Positions 43,723 to 54,935 of a stretch of 64,000 nucleotides of DNA are shown here, piece after piece (within the stretch, counting starts at the first letter, position 1; the number at the start of each line of letters is the position of its first letter). The notes beneath the pieces are model-generated. The model saw only the letters and a program-made list of their open reading frames with translations. It did not search any database and had not been told where the DNA came from. The position numbers and the translations under genes were made by a program. The stretch comes from Actinomyces sp. oral taxon 448 str. F0400 (GTDB lineage Bacteria; Actinomycetota; Actinomycetes; Actinomycetales; Actinomycetaceae): NCBI RefSeq assembly GCF_000220835.1, contig NZ_GL985606.1, positions 2,601,646 to 2,665,645 of the forward strand. Reading direction: 5' to 3'.

Positions 43723-45190
43723 CGGTTCCCTCCTGAGCGGTGTCGCCGGAGCCGGAGTCGGACGGGGGCGGGGAGATCGCCACGGAGCCGGCGACGGTCT
43801 CGGCCAGGGAGCCGGTCACGGCGTCGGCGATGGAGCTGGCGGCGTCGACGCGGGCGGGCTCGGCCGCCTTGCGGGTGCGGCGGGCGCGCGGGGAGACCGG
43901 CAGTTCCTGGCCGGGCATCGGCGGGACGGGATAGCCGCCGGCGAAGGCGTCGAGCTCCTCCCCCGGCGCGGTCACGCCGTCGCCGCTCGGCGCGGAGGAG
44001 TCCTCGCCCTCGGGCTCGGGCAGGAAGAAGAGAACGAGCATGGCGATCAGGAAGACGAGGGCCAGGGCCAGCAGCAGGGCTCGGGGCGAGCCGCTCAGGA
44101 AGGCGCGGAAGCCCTGGACGACGACGACGAGCACGAACCAGGCCAGCGAGACGGGGATGAGGACCTTCCACCCCAGCTTCATGAAGTGGTCGTAGCGGAT
44201 GCGCACCAGAGTGCCGCGAGTCCAGATCATGAAGAACATGACGGCCCAGACCTTGATCACAAACCACAGCACGGGCCACCAGCCGGAGCCGGCGCCGTCC
44301 CAGAAGAGAGTCAGGATGAAGGGGTGCCAGCCGCCCAGGAACAGGGTGACGCATACGGCCGAGACATTGAACATATTGATGTACTCGGCCAGGAAGTACC
44401 AGGCGAACTTCATCGAAGAGTACTCGACCATGTGACCGGCGACGAGCTCGCCCTCGGCCTCGGGCAGGTCGAAGGGCAGGCGGTTGACCTCGCCGATCAT
44501 GGAGACGACGTAGATGAGGAAGCTCGGGATCATGACCAGCCCCCACCACAGCCGCTGCTGCGCGTCGACGATGCCGGAGGTCGACATGGTCCCCGAGGCG
44601 AGGAAGACCGTCAGGATCGACAGGCTCATGCTCAGCTCGTAGGAGATGACCTGGGCGGCCGACCGCACGGCGCCGAGGAGGGGGTAGGTGGAGTGGGTCG
44701 ACCAGCCGCCCAGAATAATGCCGTAGACGCCGAAGGCGGTGATCGCCAGGATGTACAGGACCGCCACTGGGAAGTCGGTCAACTGCAGCGGAGTGGAGTG
44801 CCCGAATACGCTCACCTGCGGTCCGAAGGGGATGACCGCGTAGACCATGAAGGCGCAGAACGCCGCGATGACCGGAGCCAGGATGTAGACGAACCTCTCG
44901 GCCCCCTTGAGCCAGAAGTCCTCCTTCATGATGAGCTTGGCGGCGTCGGCGACGGCCTGGAGGAAGCCGAAGGGGCCGTTGACGTTGGGGCCCGGGCGCG
45001 TCTGCATGCGCGCCAGGCCGCGGCGCTCGACCCACAGCACGAGGAGGACGGACACGATGAGGAAGGCGACGATGACGACCGCCTTGATGAGCGTGAGCCA
45101 CCACGTCTCGGCGGAGAAGTCCGCAGTCACGCCCCCTTCGGTGCTCAGGGCCGCTGCCGGGCCGACGTGAAGAAGAGCCGTGGTACTCAC
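43715..45190 (-). CDS. nuoH: NADH-quinone oxidoreductase subunit H, extended C-terminus
   Basis: An eight-helix subunit forming part of the quinone chamber. The quinone-site segments are [17 protein letters not shown] and [18 protein letters not shown]-like sequence (here [19 protein letters not shown]). At 491 residues it is longer than the E. coli protein (325); about 100 extra residues form a polar tail rich in Pro, Ser and Ala. The GTG at 45190 overlaps the nuoG stop (GTGA). Confidence 0.96.
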   Translation of the reverse strand: MSTTALLHVGPAAALSTEGGVTADFSAETWWLTLIKAVVIVAFLIVSVLLVLWVERRGLARMQTRPGPNVNGPFGFLQAVADAAKLIMKEDFWLKGAERFVYILAPVIAAFCAFMVYAVIPFGPQVSVFGHSTPLQLTDFPVAVLYILAITAFGVYGIILGGWSTHSTYPLLGAVRSAAQVISYELSMSLSILTVFLASGTMSTSGIVDAQQRLWWGLVMIPSFLIYVVSMIGEVNRLPFDLPEAEGELVAGHMVEYSSMKFAWYFLAEYINMFNVSAVCVTLFLGGWHPFILTLFWDGAGSGWWPVLWFVIKVWAVMFFMIWTRGTLVRIRYDHFMKLGWKVLIPVSLAWFVLVVVVQGFRAFLSGSPRALLLALALVFLIAMLVLFFLPEPEGEDSSAPSGDGVTAPGEELDAFAGGYPVPPMPGQELPVSPRARRTRKAAEPARVDAASSIADAVTGSLAETVAGSVAISPPPSDSGSGDTAQEGTDD

Positions 45191-47979
45191 CGAGCCACCT
45201 CCGTACTGGTCGCTGTCCTGGGCTGCGCGCTGGTTCTCGCACCGGTTCCCGTCGCGACCCGGGTGAGCGACAGGCTGACGCGCGAGCCGTGGCGGGCGCC
45301 GAGCGTCTGACGAATCGTGGAGCCGGCCGAGCACTCGGGCAGCCAGACGGTGCCCTCGGCGACGCCGCCCGCCACTGCCGCGGGCAGCGTGATGGTGCCG
45401 GCAGCGGTGGACACCTCGACGCTCTCACCGCCGACCAGGCCCAACCTGGCGGCGAGGTCCGGAGCGACGCGGGCGACCGGGCGCATGGCCGTGGCGGCGA
45501 GGAAGGGCTCGCCGTCCTGAAGACGACCGGCGTCGAGCATGGGCTTGTGGGTGGCCAGGACGGCGTCCAGGCCGGACACGGTGGAGACCCCCACGACGCC
45601 GGCGACGTCGGGCACCCCGGCTTCGTCGTCCGCCGACTGCGCGGGCCCCTCCGTGAAGACGACACCGCCGCGGGCTCCGCCCCACAGGCCGAGGTCCGCC
45701 AGCCGGGCGTGGAGAGCCGCCAGGTCGTCGACCTCCAGGTCGATGCCCATCTGCGCCGCGAGCATCCCCAGGACCTGCCGGTCGGTGCGGGCGCGGGAGA
45801 CGTGGGCCTGGCCGAAGGGGCGCACGCGCCCCTCCCAATTGACGAAGGTGCCGTTCTTCTCCTCGGCGGGCGCCACCGGCAGAACGACGTCGGCGTGCTC
45901 GCTGATCTCGCAGCGCCGGACTTCGAGCTGAACGGTGAAGCCGGAGGCGGTCAGCGCGGCCCGGGCCAGCCCCGGATCGGGGAAGTCGCGCAGGTCGACG
46001 CCGCCGACCACCAGACCGCCGAGGGACCCGTCGACCAGGGCGGTGAGGATCTCGGTGGTGTCGCGCCCGGGAGCGTCGGGGAGGGGCTCCTGGGCGCGAA
46101 CGCCGGCGGGGTCGACGCCCCAAGCGTCCTGGACCTGGCGACGAGCGCCGGCATCGGCCACGGGGCGGCCGCCGGGCAGCAGGCCGGGCAGCAGGCCCGC
46201 CTCGATGCCGCCGCGCTCGCCCGCCCGACGGGGCACCCAGGCCAGGCGGGCGCCGGTGGCGGTGGCCAGGGTGTCGACGACGGAGAGCAGCCCTGGCACG
46301 GCCGCCGCGCGCTCGCCCACGAGAATGGCGGCGCCCGCGGACTTCAGCGCCTCGACGACATCGGGGTGGCTCTGGGCCAGCAGGGCGATAGCGCGCGCCT
46401 CCTGGCCGGGGGCGGTCAGCACGGTGGTCGCGCCGAGCTTGCGCGAACCGTTGGTGATGGTCGGGGCGATGGTGGCCACGGACACTCCGCCGGCCCGCAC
46501 GCCCTTGCGCAGACGCAGGAAGAGGGAGCCGCACTCGTCCTCGGGCTCGAGGGCGACCAGGAGGACCTGCCCGGCCCTCTCCAGGGACGAGTAGGTGACG
46601 TCGCCCAGCCCCGTGCCGGCGACGCGGGCGGCCAGGAAGGTGTCCTCCTCCCTGGAGTGGTCGCGCACGCGCTGGTCGATGTCGTTGGTGCGCATGACCT
46701 GGCGGGCGAACCGGGACCAGGCCCAGCCGTCCTCCAGGGTGATGCGAGCCCCGGGCAGCAGGCCGACCCCGCCGTCGTCGCGGGCCCGGGTCAGGCCGCG
46801 AGCGGCGACGTCGAGAGCGTCGGACCAGCTCGTGGGCTCCAGCTCACCGGCTTCGTTGCGCACGAGCGGAACGTGCAGGCGGTCGGGCTGGGCCGACCAG
46901 GCGAATCCGAAGCGGTCCTTGTCGGTGATCCACTCCTCGTTGACCTGCGGGTCGTTGCCGGCCAGACGGCGCAGCACGACGCCGCGACGCATGTCGACGC
47001 GGATGGCGGAGCCGGAGGCGTCGTGCTCGGTGATCGAATCGGTGGACACCAGATCCATGGGGCGGGAGCGGAAGCGGTAGCGAGCGCTCGTGAGCGCCCC
47101 GACCGGGCAGATCTGGATGATGTTGCCCGAGAAGTAGGAGGCGAAGGGACGTCCGGAGACGTCGAGGTCCTCGCGGCCGGCCAGGTCGCCCGGCCCGTAG
47201 ACGGCTCCGTCGACGACGCCGGGACCGCCGTCGGGCCCGGCCAGATCGGCTTCGGGGACGAGACGGGCCTCGCCGCGGATCGTCTCGAGGCCGGCCGGCG
47301 GGGCCTCTGCGTCGAAGAAGTCCAGAACGGTGGAGTCGTAGCGGCCGATCTGCTCGGAGTAGAGCCCGCCGGTGATCTCGCCCCCGACATGGCCGGCGCC
47401 ACGGCCCTGGAGGGCGATGAAGGGATCGCCGGCGATCTGGTCGGCGAAGCGCACGCAGCGCTGGCACAGGATGCAGCGGTCGCGGTCGAGCAGAATGTTG
47501 CCGGTCAGGCGCAGCGGCTTGGGAAAGGTGCGTTTGACATCGGTGAAGCGAGTCGCGGACCGGGCGCCGGAGGCCATGAGCTCGATGGCCTGGTTCTGCA
47601 GGGGGCACTCACCGCCCTTGTCGCACACCGGGCAGTCCAGCGGGTGGTTGATCAGGAGGAACTCCATGGTGCCGGCCTGCGCCCTGGCGGCGACTTCGCT
47701 GGTGGCCTGCGTGCTGATCTCCATGCCCTCCATGGCGGTCATGGCGCATGAGGGCTGCGGCTTGGGCATGGGGCGCACGACGCCGTCGCGTCCGGGCATG
47801 GCGACCTCGACCAGGCACTGGCGGCAGTTGGCCGACGGCGCGAGCAGCGGATGGTCGCAGAAGCGGGGGATGCGGACCCCGATCTTCTCGGCGGCACGGA
47901 TGAGGAGCGTGCCCTTCTCCACCTCGACGGGCACGCCGTCGATCGTCATGCGGACCATGTCGGTGGCCGTATCAGTCAT
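45187..47979 (-). CDS. nuoG: NADH-quinone oxidoreductase subunit G
   Basis: A 930-residue peripheral-arm subunit. The N-terminus has a 2Fe-2S domain (FCDHPLLAPSANCRQC), then HPLDCPVCDKGGECPLQ and RCILCQRCVRFAD for 4Fe-4S clusters, followed by a degenerate molybdopterin-oxidoreductase domain. A polar segment near 245-270 (GPDGGPGVVDGAVYGPGD) looks like an insertion. The ATG lies 3 bases after the nuoF stop. Confidence 0.96.
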   Translation of the reverse strand: MTDTATDMVRMTIDGVPVEVEKGTLLIRAAEKIGVRIPRFCDHPLLAPSANCRQCLVEVAMPGRDGVVRPMPKPQPSCAMTAMEGMEISTQATSEVAARAQAGTMEFLLINHPLDCPVCDKGGECPLQNQAIELMASGARSATRFTDVKRTFPKPLRLTGNILLDRDRCILCQRCVRFADQIAGDPFIALQGRGAGHVGGEITGGLYSEQIGRYDSTVLDFFDAEAPPAGLETIRGEARLVPEADLAGPDGGPGVVDGAVYGPGDLAGREDLDVSGRPFASYFSGNIIQICPVGALTSARYRFRSRPMDLVSTDSITEHDASGSAIRVDMRRGVVLRRLAGNDPQVNEEWITDKDRFGFAWSAQPDRLHVPLVRNEAGELEPTSWSDALDVAARGLTRARDDGGVGLLPGARITLEDGWAWSRFARQVMRTNDIDQRVRDHSREEDTFLAARVAGTGLGDVTYSSLERAGQVLLVALEPEDECGSLFLRLRKGVRAGGVSVATIAPTITNGSRKLGATTVLTAPGQEARAIALLAQSHPDVVEALKSAGAAILVGERAAAVPGLLSVVDTLATATGARLAWVPRRAGERGGIEAGLLPGLLPGGRPVADAGARRQVQDAWGVDPAGVRAQEPLPDAPGRDTTEILTALVDGSLGGLVVGGVDLRDFPDPGLARAALTASGFTVQLEVRRCEISEHADVVLPVAPAEEKNGTFVNWEGRVRPFGQAHVSRARTDRQVLGMLAAQMGIDLEVDDLAALHARLADLGLWGGARGGVVFTEGPAQSADDEAGVPDVAGVVGVSTVSGLDAVLATHKPMLDAGRLQDGEPFLAATAMRPVARVAPDLAARLGLVGGESVEVSTAAGTITLPAAVAGGVAEGTVWLPECSAGSTIRQTLGARHGSRVSLSLTRVATGTGARTSAQPRTATSTEVAR

Positions 47980-47982
47980 GTC

Positions 47983-49338
47983 TCACCGTGCGCTTTCAAC
48001 GATAGCGGAGGCCGCGTAGGGGAAGAGCTCGGCCGCGGCCGTGGTGTACCCGGCCTCGAACTCGGCTCGGAATCGCTTGATACCCGACAGGATGGGGGTG
48101 GCGGAGGCGTCGCCCAGGGCGCAGAAGGAGCGGCCGGCGATGTTGGAGGCGATGTCCTCGAGCTTCTCGACGTCGCCGGGCAGCCCCCGCCCCGCCTCCA
48201 GGCGCAGCATGATCTGGCGCATCCAGTAGGTGCCCTCACGGCAGGGGGTGCATTTGCCGCAGGATTCGTGCTGGTAGAACTCCGTCCACCGGGTCACCAC
48301 GCGCACCACCGAGACGGTCTCGTCGAAGACCTGAAGCGCGCGGGTGCCGAGCATCGATCCAGCACCGGCCACCGACTCGTAGTCCAGGGGCACGTCGAGC
48401 TCCTCGGGTCCGAAGATCGGCGTGGAGGAGCCTCCCGGTACCCAGAATTTCAGCTCGTGGCCCTCCCTCACCCCGCCGGCCAGGGCGATGAGCTCGCGCA
48501 TGGTGATGCCGAAGGGCGCCTCGAACTGGCCGGGGTGAGCCACGTGGCCGGACACGGAGAATATGCCGTGACCCTTGGACTTCTCGGTGCCCATGGAGGA
48601 GTACCACTCGGGCCCGCGAGCGAGGATTCCCGGCAGGGAGGAGATGGTCTCGACGTTGTTGATGACCGTCGGGCGGGCGTACAGGCCCTGGGCCGCCGGG
48701 AAGGGGGGCTTGAGGCGAGGATGGCCGCGGCGGCCCTCCAGGGAGTCGAGCAGTGCCGTCTCCTCCCCGCAGATGTAGGCGCCGGCGCCCGCGTGCGCGG
48801 TGATGGTCAGAGGCCGGTCGCCGTCGAGGCCGAAGCCGTCCTCCAGCAGCCCCGAGTCCTTCGCCTCGGCCACGGCGCGGAGCAGTCGGCGGTAGGCGTG
48901 GGCGACCTCGCCACGCAGGTAGATGAAGGCGTGATCGCAGCCGATGGCGCGCGAGCAGATGGCGACGCCCTCGATCAGGGCCTGCGGGTTGGCCATGATG
49001 GTGGGGATGTCCTTGCACGTGCCCGGCTCTGACTCGTCGGCATTGACCACGAGGTAGCGGGGCAGACCGTCGGGCGCCGGCAGGAAGGACCATTTCAGGC
49101 CCGTGGGGAATCCGGCTCCACCGCGGCCGCGCAGGTTGGAGGCCTTGACCAGATCCACGAGCTCGTCGGGGGCCATCCTCCTGGCCCTGGCCAGGCCCTC
49201 GTAACCGCCGTTGGCGCGGTAGGTCTTCAAGGTCCAGGAGCGCTTCCTGTCCCACATGTCGGTGACGGCGGGCGTGAGGGTCCCCGGCTCGGTGAAGACG
49301 GGGACCCGCGGCTCGCGGGCGGGGTTCTGGTCGCTCAC
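47983..49338 (-). CDS. nuoF: NADH-quinone oxidoreductase subunit F (NADH and FMN site)
   Basis: 451 residues. GRGGAGFPTGLKWSF and the NADESEPGTCKD segment form the FMN/NADH pocket; AYICGEETALLDSLEG is also conserved; SCGKCTPCREG with a later Cys in FCALGD binds the N3 cluster. This is the entry point for NADH electrons. The GTG at 49338 overlaps the nuoE stop (GTGA). Confidence 0.97.
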   Translation of the reverse strand: MSDQNPAREPRVPVFTEPGTLTPAVTDMWDRKRSWTLKTYRANGGYEGLARARRMAPDELVDLVKASNLRGRGGAGFPTGLKWSFLPAPDGLPRYLVVNADESEPGTCKDIPTIMANPQALIEGVAICSRAIGCDHAFIYLRGEVAHAYRRLLRAVAEAKDSGLLEDGFGLDGDRPLTITAHAGAGAYICGEETALLDSLEGRRGHPRLKPPFPAAQGLYARPTVINNVETISSLPGILARGPEWYSSMGTEKSKGHGIFSVSGHVAHPGQFEAPFGITMRELIALAGGVREGHELKFWVPGGSSTPIFGPEELDVPLDYESVAGAGSMLGTRALQVFDETVSVVRVVTRWTEFYQHESCGKCTPCREGTYWMRQIMLRLEAGRGLPGDVEKLEDIASNIAGRSFCALGDASATPILSGIKRFRAEFEAGYTTAAAELFPYAASAIVESAR

Positions 49339-50039
49339 TCGGCCTCCTCCTCCGGGACGCTCCAGCCCCTCTCGCGGGCGATGCGCAGGCCCAGCAGGCT
49401 CGCCTCGCCCGCCCCGATGCCCTCGTCGGCGCGGCCGTCCTCGAAACCGGCCAGCAGCCGTTCGTTATCCCGGAAGGTCGGCAGAGTCTCGGGTCCGCGG
49501 GTGGGGGCGACGGGCTCGCCGCGCTCCAGGCGGGTCACCAGGTCGACGGCGGAGGCCGGAGTCTGGTTGTCGAAGAACTCCCAGTTGACCATGACGACCG
49601 GGGCGTAGTCGCAGCCGGCGTTGCATTCGATGCGCTCAAGGCTGACCCGGCCGTCCTCGCTGGTCTCATCATTGCCCAGGCCCGTGTGCTCGCTCACGGC
49701 CCGCCACACCTCATCGCCGCCCATGACGGCGCACAGGGCGTTGGTGCACACCCCCACGTGGTACTCCCCCACGGGGTGGCGGCGGAATTGACTGTAGAAA
49801 GTGGCGACGGCGGACACCTCGGAGCGGGTCAGCCCCAGCTTCTGCGCGCACAGGGCGATTCCGCGCGGGGAGACGAAGCCGTCGACGCTCTGGATCAGGT
49901 GCAGCATCGGGATCAGTGCACTGCGCTCGTGACCCGCGGGGTAGCGGGACATGATCTGGTCGATCTCGGCGTCCAGGTGCGCACCCGTCTCGGGGTCGTA
50001 GCCGGCGGCGATCGTGCGGGCGTTCTCAGTGGTGCTCAT
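49335..50039 (-). CDS. nuoE: NADH-quinone oxidoreductase subunit E
   Basis: A thioredoxin-like subunit with a 2Fe-2S site formed by CTNALC and ECNAGC. It is 234 residues long, with a C-terminal extension of about 50 acidic residues beyond the typical ~165-residue core. The ATG overlaps the nuoD stop. Confidence 0.96.
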   Translation of the reverse strand: MSTTENARTIAAGYDPETGAHLDAEIDQIMSRYPAGHERSALIPMLHLIQSVDGFVSPRGIALCAQKLGLTRSEVSAVATFYSQFRRHPVGEYHVGVCTNALCAVMGGDEVWRAVSEHTGLGNDETSEDGRVSLERIECNAGCDYAPVVMVNWEFFDNQTPASAVDLVTRLERGEPVAPTRGPETLPTFRDNERLLAGFEDGRADEGIGAGEASLLGLRIARERGWSVPEEEAE

Positions 50040-51433
50040 CAGCGGTCCACGCCTCCCAGGACGGGGTCGATGGAGGCCAGTGAGGGGACGAGGTCGGCGA
50101 TCATACCGCCCTCCCCCATCATGGCCAGCGACTGCAGGTTGGAGTAGGAGGGATCACGGAAGTGAACCCGGTAGGGGCGGGTGCCGCCGTCGGAGACGGC
50201 GTGGACGCCCATGACCCCCTTGGCGTGCTCGACGGCGGTGAAGACCTGACCGGCGGGGACGTGGAAGCCCTGGGTCACCAGCTTGAAGTGGTGGATGAGG
50301 GATTCCATGGAGGTTCCCATGATCTCGCGCACGTGCTCCAGGGACTGGCCCTGACCATCGGTGGCGATGGCCATGCGGGCCGGCCAGGCGATGGTCGGGT
50401 CGGCCACCATGGTCGTGTTGGACGGATCGTCCCCCCGCCCGGCGATCTGATCGAGGCGATCCACGCACTGGGAGACGATCTTGAGCGACTGGTAGCACTC
50501 GTCGAAGCGCACGGCCAGACGGTTGTAGCAGTCGGATCGGTCGTAGACGGGGATGTCGAAGTCGTAGGTCTCGTAGCCGCAGTACGGGGAGACCGTGCGC
50601 ATGTCCAGTGGATAGCCGGCGGCCCTGAGGCACGGCCCGGTCAACCCCATGGCCATGGCGGCCGCCAGGCTGACCTCCCCCACGCCGACGAATCGGGATT
50701 TCAGGATCGGGTTCTCCATGAGGAGGGCCTCGAGTTCGCCGACGTCGTTCTTGATGTTCGGCATGACCGAGCGGACGAAGTCGGTCAAGCCCTCGGGGAT
50801 GTCCTGGGCCAGGCCGCCGGGACGCACGTAGGCGTGGTTCATGCGCAGGCCGGAGACCATCTCGAAGACCCGCAGAACGTTCTCGCGGCAGCGGAAGGCG
50901 ATGGTCATGAGCGTCGTGCCGCCCATCTCATTGCCGCCCGATCCGACGGCGACGGCGTGGGAGGCGATGCGGTTCAGCTCCATGAGCAGCACACGCATGA
51001 CCGTGGCCTTCTCGGGGATGTCGTCGGTAATGCCGAGGAGCTTCTCGACCGCCAGGGCGTAGCCGACCTCCTGGAAGAAGGGGGCGACGTAGTCCATGCG
51101 GGTCACGAAGGTCTCGCCCTGGACCCAGGTGCGGTACTCCATGTTCTTCTCGATGCCCGTGTGCAGGTAGCCGGTGCCCACGCGGACCTCGGTGACCCTC
51201 TCGCCGTCGACCTCCAGCACCAGGCGCAGCACGCCGTGGGTGGAGGGGTGGACGGGGCCCATGTTGAGCACGATGCGGTCGTGGGCGAGACGGTCGGCCT
51301 CGTCGCGCGCGGCGATGGCGGCGACGACGTCGTCCCAGTCCCCGCCGCCGAGCGTGTACTGGGGGGCGCCGTCGGCGAGGTCGTCGGTGGCGGGGCCGGC
51401 GGCGCGGAAGTCGGGTGCGGCTGCGGTGCTCAT
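50039..51433 (-). CDS. nuoD: NADH-quinone oxidoreductase subunit D
   Basis: A 464-residue quinone-site subunit related to hydrogenase large chains. It has [35 protein letters not shown] and [18 protein letters not shown]. The ~40 residues before the core are extra. The ATG overlaps the nuoC stop by one base. Confidence 0.97.
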   Translation of the reverse strand: MSTAAAPDFRAAGPATDDLADGAPQYTLGGGDWDDVVAAIAARDEADRLAHDRIVLNMGPVHPSTHGVLRLVLEVDGERVTEVRVGTGYLHTGIEKNMEYRTWVQGETFVTRMDYVAPFFQEVGYALAVEKLLGITDDIPEKATVMRVLLMELNRIASHAVAVGSGGNEMGGTTLMTIAFRCRENVLRVFEMVSGLRMNHAYVRPGGLAQDIPEGLTDFVRSVMPNIKNDVGELEALLMENPILKSRFVGVGEVSLAAAMAMGLTGPCLRAAGYPLDMRTVSPYCGYETYDFDIPVYDRSDCYNRLAVRFDECYQSLKIVSQCVDRLDQIAGRGDDPSNTTMVADPTIAWPARMAIATDGQGQSLEHVREIMGTSMESLIHHFKLVTQGFHVPAGQVFTAVEHAKGVMGVHAVSDGGTRPYRVHFRDPSYSNLQSLAMMGEGGMIADLVPSLASIDPVLGGVDR

Positions 51434-52203
51434 CAGTGGTACGACCTCCGGGTGTCGGCGGGGGCGGTGGAAGCGCCCTTGTACTCGACGGGGATCCCGC
51501 CGAGCGGGTAGTCCTTGCGCTGGGGGTGACCCACCCAGTCATCGGGCATGGCCGAGCGCGTGAGATTGGGGTGTCCGTCGAAGACGATGCCCATGAGGTC
51601 CCAGGTCTCGCGCTCGTGCCAGTCGTTGCCCGGGTAGACCGGCACGATGGAGGGCATGTGCGGATCGGCCTGCGGACAGGCGACCTCCAGGCGCAGCGCC
51701 CGCCCGCCGTGGGTCAGACTCATCAGGGCGTAGCAGGCGTGCAGCTCGCGGCCGACGTCATCGGGGTAGTGGACGCCGTCCACACCCAGACACAGCTCGA
51801 AGCGCAGATCCTGGTCGTCGCGCAGCGGGCGCACGACATCGAGGAGATGCTCGCGGGCGATGAACAAAGTGAGCTCGCCGTGCTCGACGACGACCTTCTC
51901 GATCGCCTCGGCGGCCTCGACTCCGCAGGCGGCCAGGTCCTCGATGAGCGCGTCGACGACCTCATCGAACCAGGAGCCGTAGGGGCGGGTCGCGGCCGGA
52001 GCGAGCGTGACAACGGTGCGGTGCCGGCCGTAGCCGGTGGTGTCGCCGGCGTCGGCGGCGCCGAACTGGCCGGTGCGGGTGGCCACGACCTCGGCGACCA
52101 GCTCGGGGCGCACCGGAGTGCCGGGGACGACCTCGGGGACGGGGGCGACGACCGGGGCGGCGTCCTCGCCCGCGGCGTCGGCGGGAGCGGTGTTCTCACT
52201 CAT
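51433..52203 (-). CDS. nuoC: NADH-quinone oxidoreductase subunit C
   Basis: 256 residues. The conserved core includes [39 protein letters not shown] and DYPLGG near the end. The first ~35 residues are Ala/Pro-rich. The ATG at 52203 overlaps the nuoB stop (ATGA); the longer open frame is a nuoB shadow. Confidence 0.96.
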   Translation of the reverse strand: MSENTAPADAAGEDAAPVVAPVPEVVPGTPVRPELVAEVVATRTGQFGAADAGDTTGYGRHRTVVTLAPAATRPYGSWFDEVVDALIEDLAACGVEAAEAIEKVVVEHGELTLFIAREHLLDVVRPLRDDQDLRFELCLGVDGVHYPDDVGRELHACYALMSLTHGGRALRLEVACPQADPHMPSIVPVYPGNDWHERETWDLMGIVFDGHPNLTRSAMPDDWVGHPQRKDYPLGGIPVEYKGASTAPADTRRSYH

Positions 52204-52820
52204 GCGAGCAGGCCCTTCATCTCGGAGGTGGGGGTGGCCTTGAGGGCGGCGGCCTCGACGGCGCGTGCGATCTCCTCGCGGTGGGCGAGGATCGGGCGGC
52301 GTTCGATCTGACGGGTCAGCTCCAGCATGGCGTTGATGAGCATCTCGGGACGCGGCGGGCAGCCGGGCAGGTAGATGTCGACCGGCACGATGTGATCGCA
52401 GCCCTGGACGATCGCGTAGTTGTTGAACAGGCCGCCCGAGGAGGCGCAGGCCCCCATGGAGATGACCCACTTGGGCTCGGGCATGGAGTCGTAGACGTTG
52501 CGGACGATCGGCGCCATCTTGTGGGAGACGCGGCCGGAGACGATCATGACATCGGCATGGCGCGGGGAGGCGCGGAAGATCTCCCAGCCGAAGCGGGACA
52601 TGTCGAAGCGGGGGGTGCCGGCCCCCATCATCTCGATGGCGCAGCAGGCCAGCCCCATGGTCACCGGCCACAGCGAGCGGGCCTGGGCCAGGCCGGTCAG
52701 CTGCTCGACGCTGGTGATGAGGAAGCCGGGGCCGTCGACGGACTGCTCGGCGGCGAGCTGGAGGTCATCCCGCTTGGAGGGAATGCGGAGCATCTTCTCG
52801 TTGTAGTCGCGCATGTTCAT
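52200..52820 (-). CDS. nuoB: NADH-quinone oxidoreductase subunit B
   Basis: 206 residues binding the N2 4Fe-4S cluster through [20 protein letters not shown] and LPGCPPRPE. The ATG at 52820 has GGAAGAGG upstream; a second ATG two codons later is possible. It lies 40 bases after nuoA. Confidence 0.97.
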   Translation of the reverse strand: MNMRDYNEKMLRIPSKRDDLQLAAEQSVDGPGFLITSVEQLTGLAQARSLWPVTMGLACCAIEMMGAGTPRFDMSRFGWEIFRASPRHADVMIVSGRVSHKMAPIVRNVYDSMPEPKWVISMGACASSGGLFNNYAIVQGCDHIVPVDIYLPGCPPRPEMLINAMLELTRQIERRPILAHREEIARAVEAAALKATPTSEMKGLLA

Positions 52821-52860
52821 GGTGTGCCTCTTCCTCTGCGTCCTCTTCGGCTCGTCCCGC

Positions 52861-53220
52861 TCAGTCCCAGTCCAGCCCGCCGCGGCGCCACTCCAGGACG
52901 TAGGGCACCGTGATGAGGGCGGTGAAGAGGAGGGCGGCGCCCATGCCGAACAGGCCCAGGCGCCCGAAGGCCGTGGCCCACGGGTAGAGGAAGACGACCT
53001 CGACGTCGAAGATGATGAAGGTCATGCCCACCAGGTAGAAGGCGACGGGGAAGCGCCCGCTGGCGGTGTTGGTCGGGGTGGGGTCGATACCGCACTCGTA
53101 ATTGGCGACCTTGACCCTGTTGCGCCGGTTCGGGCTCACGATCGCGGACAGGACGAGGCCTCCGATGGCCACGACCAGGGCCATCGCCGCCATGATGAGC
53201 AAGGAGACGTAGGGGTTCAT
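52861..53220 (-). CDS. nuoA: NADH-quinone oxidoreductase subunit A
   Basis: A 119-residue, three-helix subunit with the quinone-site loop [11 protein letters not shown] and [12 protein letters not shown]. The ATG at 53220 overlaps the stop of the upstream reductase gene (ATGA), so the reductase and complex I are probably one transcript. Confidence 0.97.
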   Translation of the reverse strand: MNPYVSLLIMAAMALVVAIGGLVLSAIVSPNRRNRVKVANYECGIDPTPTNTASGRFPVAFYLVGMTFIIFDVEVVFLYPWATAFGRLGLFGMGAALLFTALITVPYVLEWRRGGLDWD

Positions 53221-54548
53221 GCTGCCGGCACCATTCTTGTCAGGAGCTGGATGAGGTGGTCGGTGGCGTCGCCGCCGCGACGCTCCCAACCGTCGGACAG
53301 GAGCTTGGAGACGAGCTTCATGAGACGTTTGCGGCCCAGACCATAACGGATGCACGCACGCATGACCTCGGGATGCTCGATGAGGGCCACGAAGATGCGG
53401 CCGAGGGTGTAGTAGCCGCCCATCTCCGCCTCCAGGGCGGCGGGGTACTGGGCCAGCGCGCGCTCGCGGCCCGCGGCGGTCGAGCGCGCCGCGGCCTGCG
53501 CGGCGGCCTCGGCGGCCAGACGGCCGGACATGAGGGCCTGGGCGATGCCCTCACCGTTGAAGGGCGAGACCATACCGCCGGCGTCGCCCACCAGCATGAG
53601 GCCGTCGGCGTAATGGGGCTTGCGGTTGAAGGCCATGGGCAGCGCCGAGGAGGCCAGAGGGCCGACCTGGTTGTCCGGGGTGAATCCCCATGAGGCGGGG
53701 GCGCTCGCCAGCCAGCGCGCGAAGACCGCCCGGTAGTCGACCCGGGCGGCGGCGGGATGCGAGGACACCGAGCCCAGTCCGACGTTGACCAGGCCGTCGC
53801 CGACGCTCCACACCCACCCGTATCCGGGCAGGAGGGCGGAGCGGTTCGCGGGCCCGTCCCACAACTCCAGGCGGGACTCCATCCAGGAGTCCTCCGCGCG
53901 CGGGGAGCGGAAGTAGGCGCGCACGGCCACACCCAGGGGACGGCGCCCATTCTTGTCGCGTCCCATCGCGGTGGCCAGGCGGGCGGAGACGCCGCCGGCG
54001 TCGATGACCACGGGCGCGCGCAGCCGGGTCGGGGAGGAGATCCCGGGGTAGGTGAATCGGGCGGTCGGCCTGGCCGCGACGCCGACGACGCGCCCGGCGG
54101 TGTTGGTGACGGGGCCGGTGACGGTGACGCCGGTGAGCAGGCGCGCCCCGGCGTTGGCCGCGTGCTCGGCCAGGTCGCGATCGAGGTCGGAGCGCCGGCG
54201 CGCCAGCCCGTAGGAGGGCAGCGAGACCTGCTCCGGCCAGGGGATGTGAAGGCGGCGCCCTCCCCCGATGACGCGCAGCCCCTCATTGCGCCGCCAATCG
54301 GAGATGTCCACGCCCATGCGGACGAGCTCGCGCACGGCGGAGGGGGTTAGTCCGTCCCCGCAGGCCTTGTCGCGGCCGAGCTCCTGCTTCTCGGCCAGGA
54401 TGACGTCCAGCCCCTGGGCGGCCAGATGGTAGGCGGCCGAGGCCCCCGCCGGGCCGGCGCCGACGACGACGACGTCGGCGCTCATGTCGCCGGCGAATGC
54501 GGGTCCACCCACGGGGGCCGCACCGCTGGCAGAATCTGCGTGCGCCAT
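53217..54548 (-). CDS. menJ: Geranylgeranyl reductase family oxidoreductase (probable menaquinone reductase MenJ)
   Basis: A 443-residue FAD enzyme: [18 protein letters not shown] near the N-terminus, [20 protein letters not shown], and [20 protein letters not shown] for FAD. This family reduces double bonds of prenyl chains. In mycobacteria MenJ saturates one unit of the menaquinone tail, and the context (first gene of the nuo operon, divergent from menG) supports the same role. The ATG at 54548 has GAGGAGG 9 bases upstream; the frame extends to a TTG at 54602 without support. The precise substrate is inferred. Confidence 0.85.
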   Translation of the reverse strand: MAHADSASGAAPVGGPAFAGDMSADVVVVGAGPAGASAAYHLAAQGLDVILAEKQELGRDKACGDGLTPSAVRELVRMGVDISDWRRNEGLRVIGGGRRLHIPWPEQVSLPSYGLARRRSDLDRDLAEHAANAGARLLTGVTVTGPVTNTAGRVVGVAARPTARFTYPGISSPTRLRAPVVIDAGGVSARLATAMGRDKNGRRPLGVAVRAYFRSPRAEDSWMESRLELWDGPANRSALLPGYGWVWSVGDGLVNVGLGSVSSHPAAARVDYRAVFARWLASAPASWGFTPDNQVGPLASSALPMAFNRKPHYADGLMLVGDAGGMVSPFNGEGIAQALMSGRLAAEAAAQAAARSTAAGRERALAQYPAALEAEMGGYYTLGRIFVALIEHPEVMRACIRYGLGRKRLMKLVSKLLSDGWERRGGDATDHLIQLLTRMVPAA

Positions 54549-54763
54549 CGCTGCGTGCCTCCTCGAATTGCGTGGGACCCGGGTGGCGGCCGGTCGCGAC
54601 AAGCCGACTGTCTCCGGCCTCCCGGACAGGGAGGCTTGGCTCCGACTCTACCGATGCCGTCCAGACCGCCCGACGAGACCGGCTGCGAGCGGTGTTTTCG
54701 GCGCCATGACGCAGCGGGGCCGCGGGGACCGCGCCGCCGTGGAACTCCACCCGCGCCACTAAT

Positions 54764-54769
54764 TAGAAT
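54764..54769 (+). promoter_or_regulatory. -10 box TAGAAT upstream of menG
   Basis: TAGAAT on the plus strand lies 8 bases before the GTG at 54778 and sits in the only A+T-rich part of the interval. It is the best candidate promoter for the menG-menF transcript. Confidence 0.55.
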
Positions 54770-54777
54770 CAATTGCC

Positions 54778-54927
54778 GTGATGAATTTATTCGATACCTC
54801 CTGGGACCTGGTCCCGGAGGGTTTCGCTGGGCCGTCGGGACGGGACGGAGCGGGAGGCGGCGGCCCCGTCGACGGCGGGGCGACCGAGGTCGGGCCCGGA
54901 ACGGTCGGAGCGGCGAATCTGCGATGA
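54778..54927 (+). CDS. Candidate small leader ORF coupled to menG
   Basis: From GTG 54778 (or ATG 54781) it encodes 48-49 residues beginning [17 protein letters not shown], then becoming Gly-rich. Its TGA overlaps the first in-frame menG ATG at 54924 (ATGA). A -10 box lies 8 bases upstream. It could be a translated leader that feeds ribosomes into menG, or a chance open frame. There is no homology that I recognise. Confidence 0.35.
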   Translation: MMNLFDTSWDLVPEGFAGPSGRDGAGGGGPVDGGATEVGPGTVGAANLR

Positions 54928-54935
54928 TTCCGCCC

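Larger units (their letters stand above)
54549..54935. other. Divergent region between the menJ-nuo operon and menG
   Basis: It holds the SD of menJ, a short A+T-rich core (54759-54800), a TAGAAT -10 box and a small open frame leading into menG. Promoters for both directions should lie here. Confidence 0.6.
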
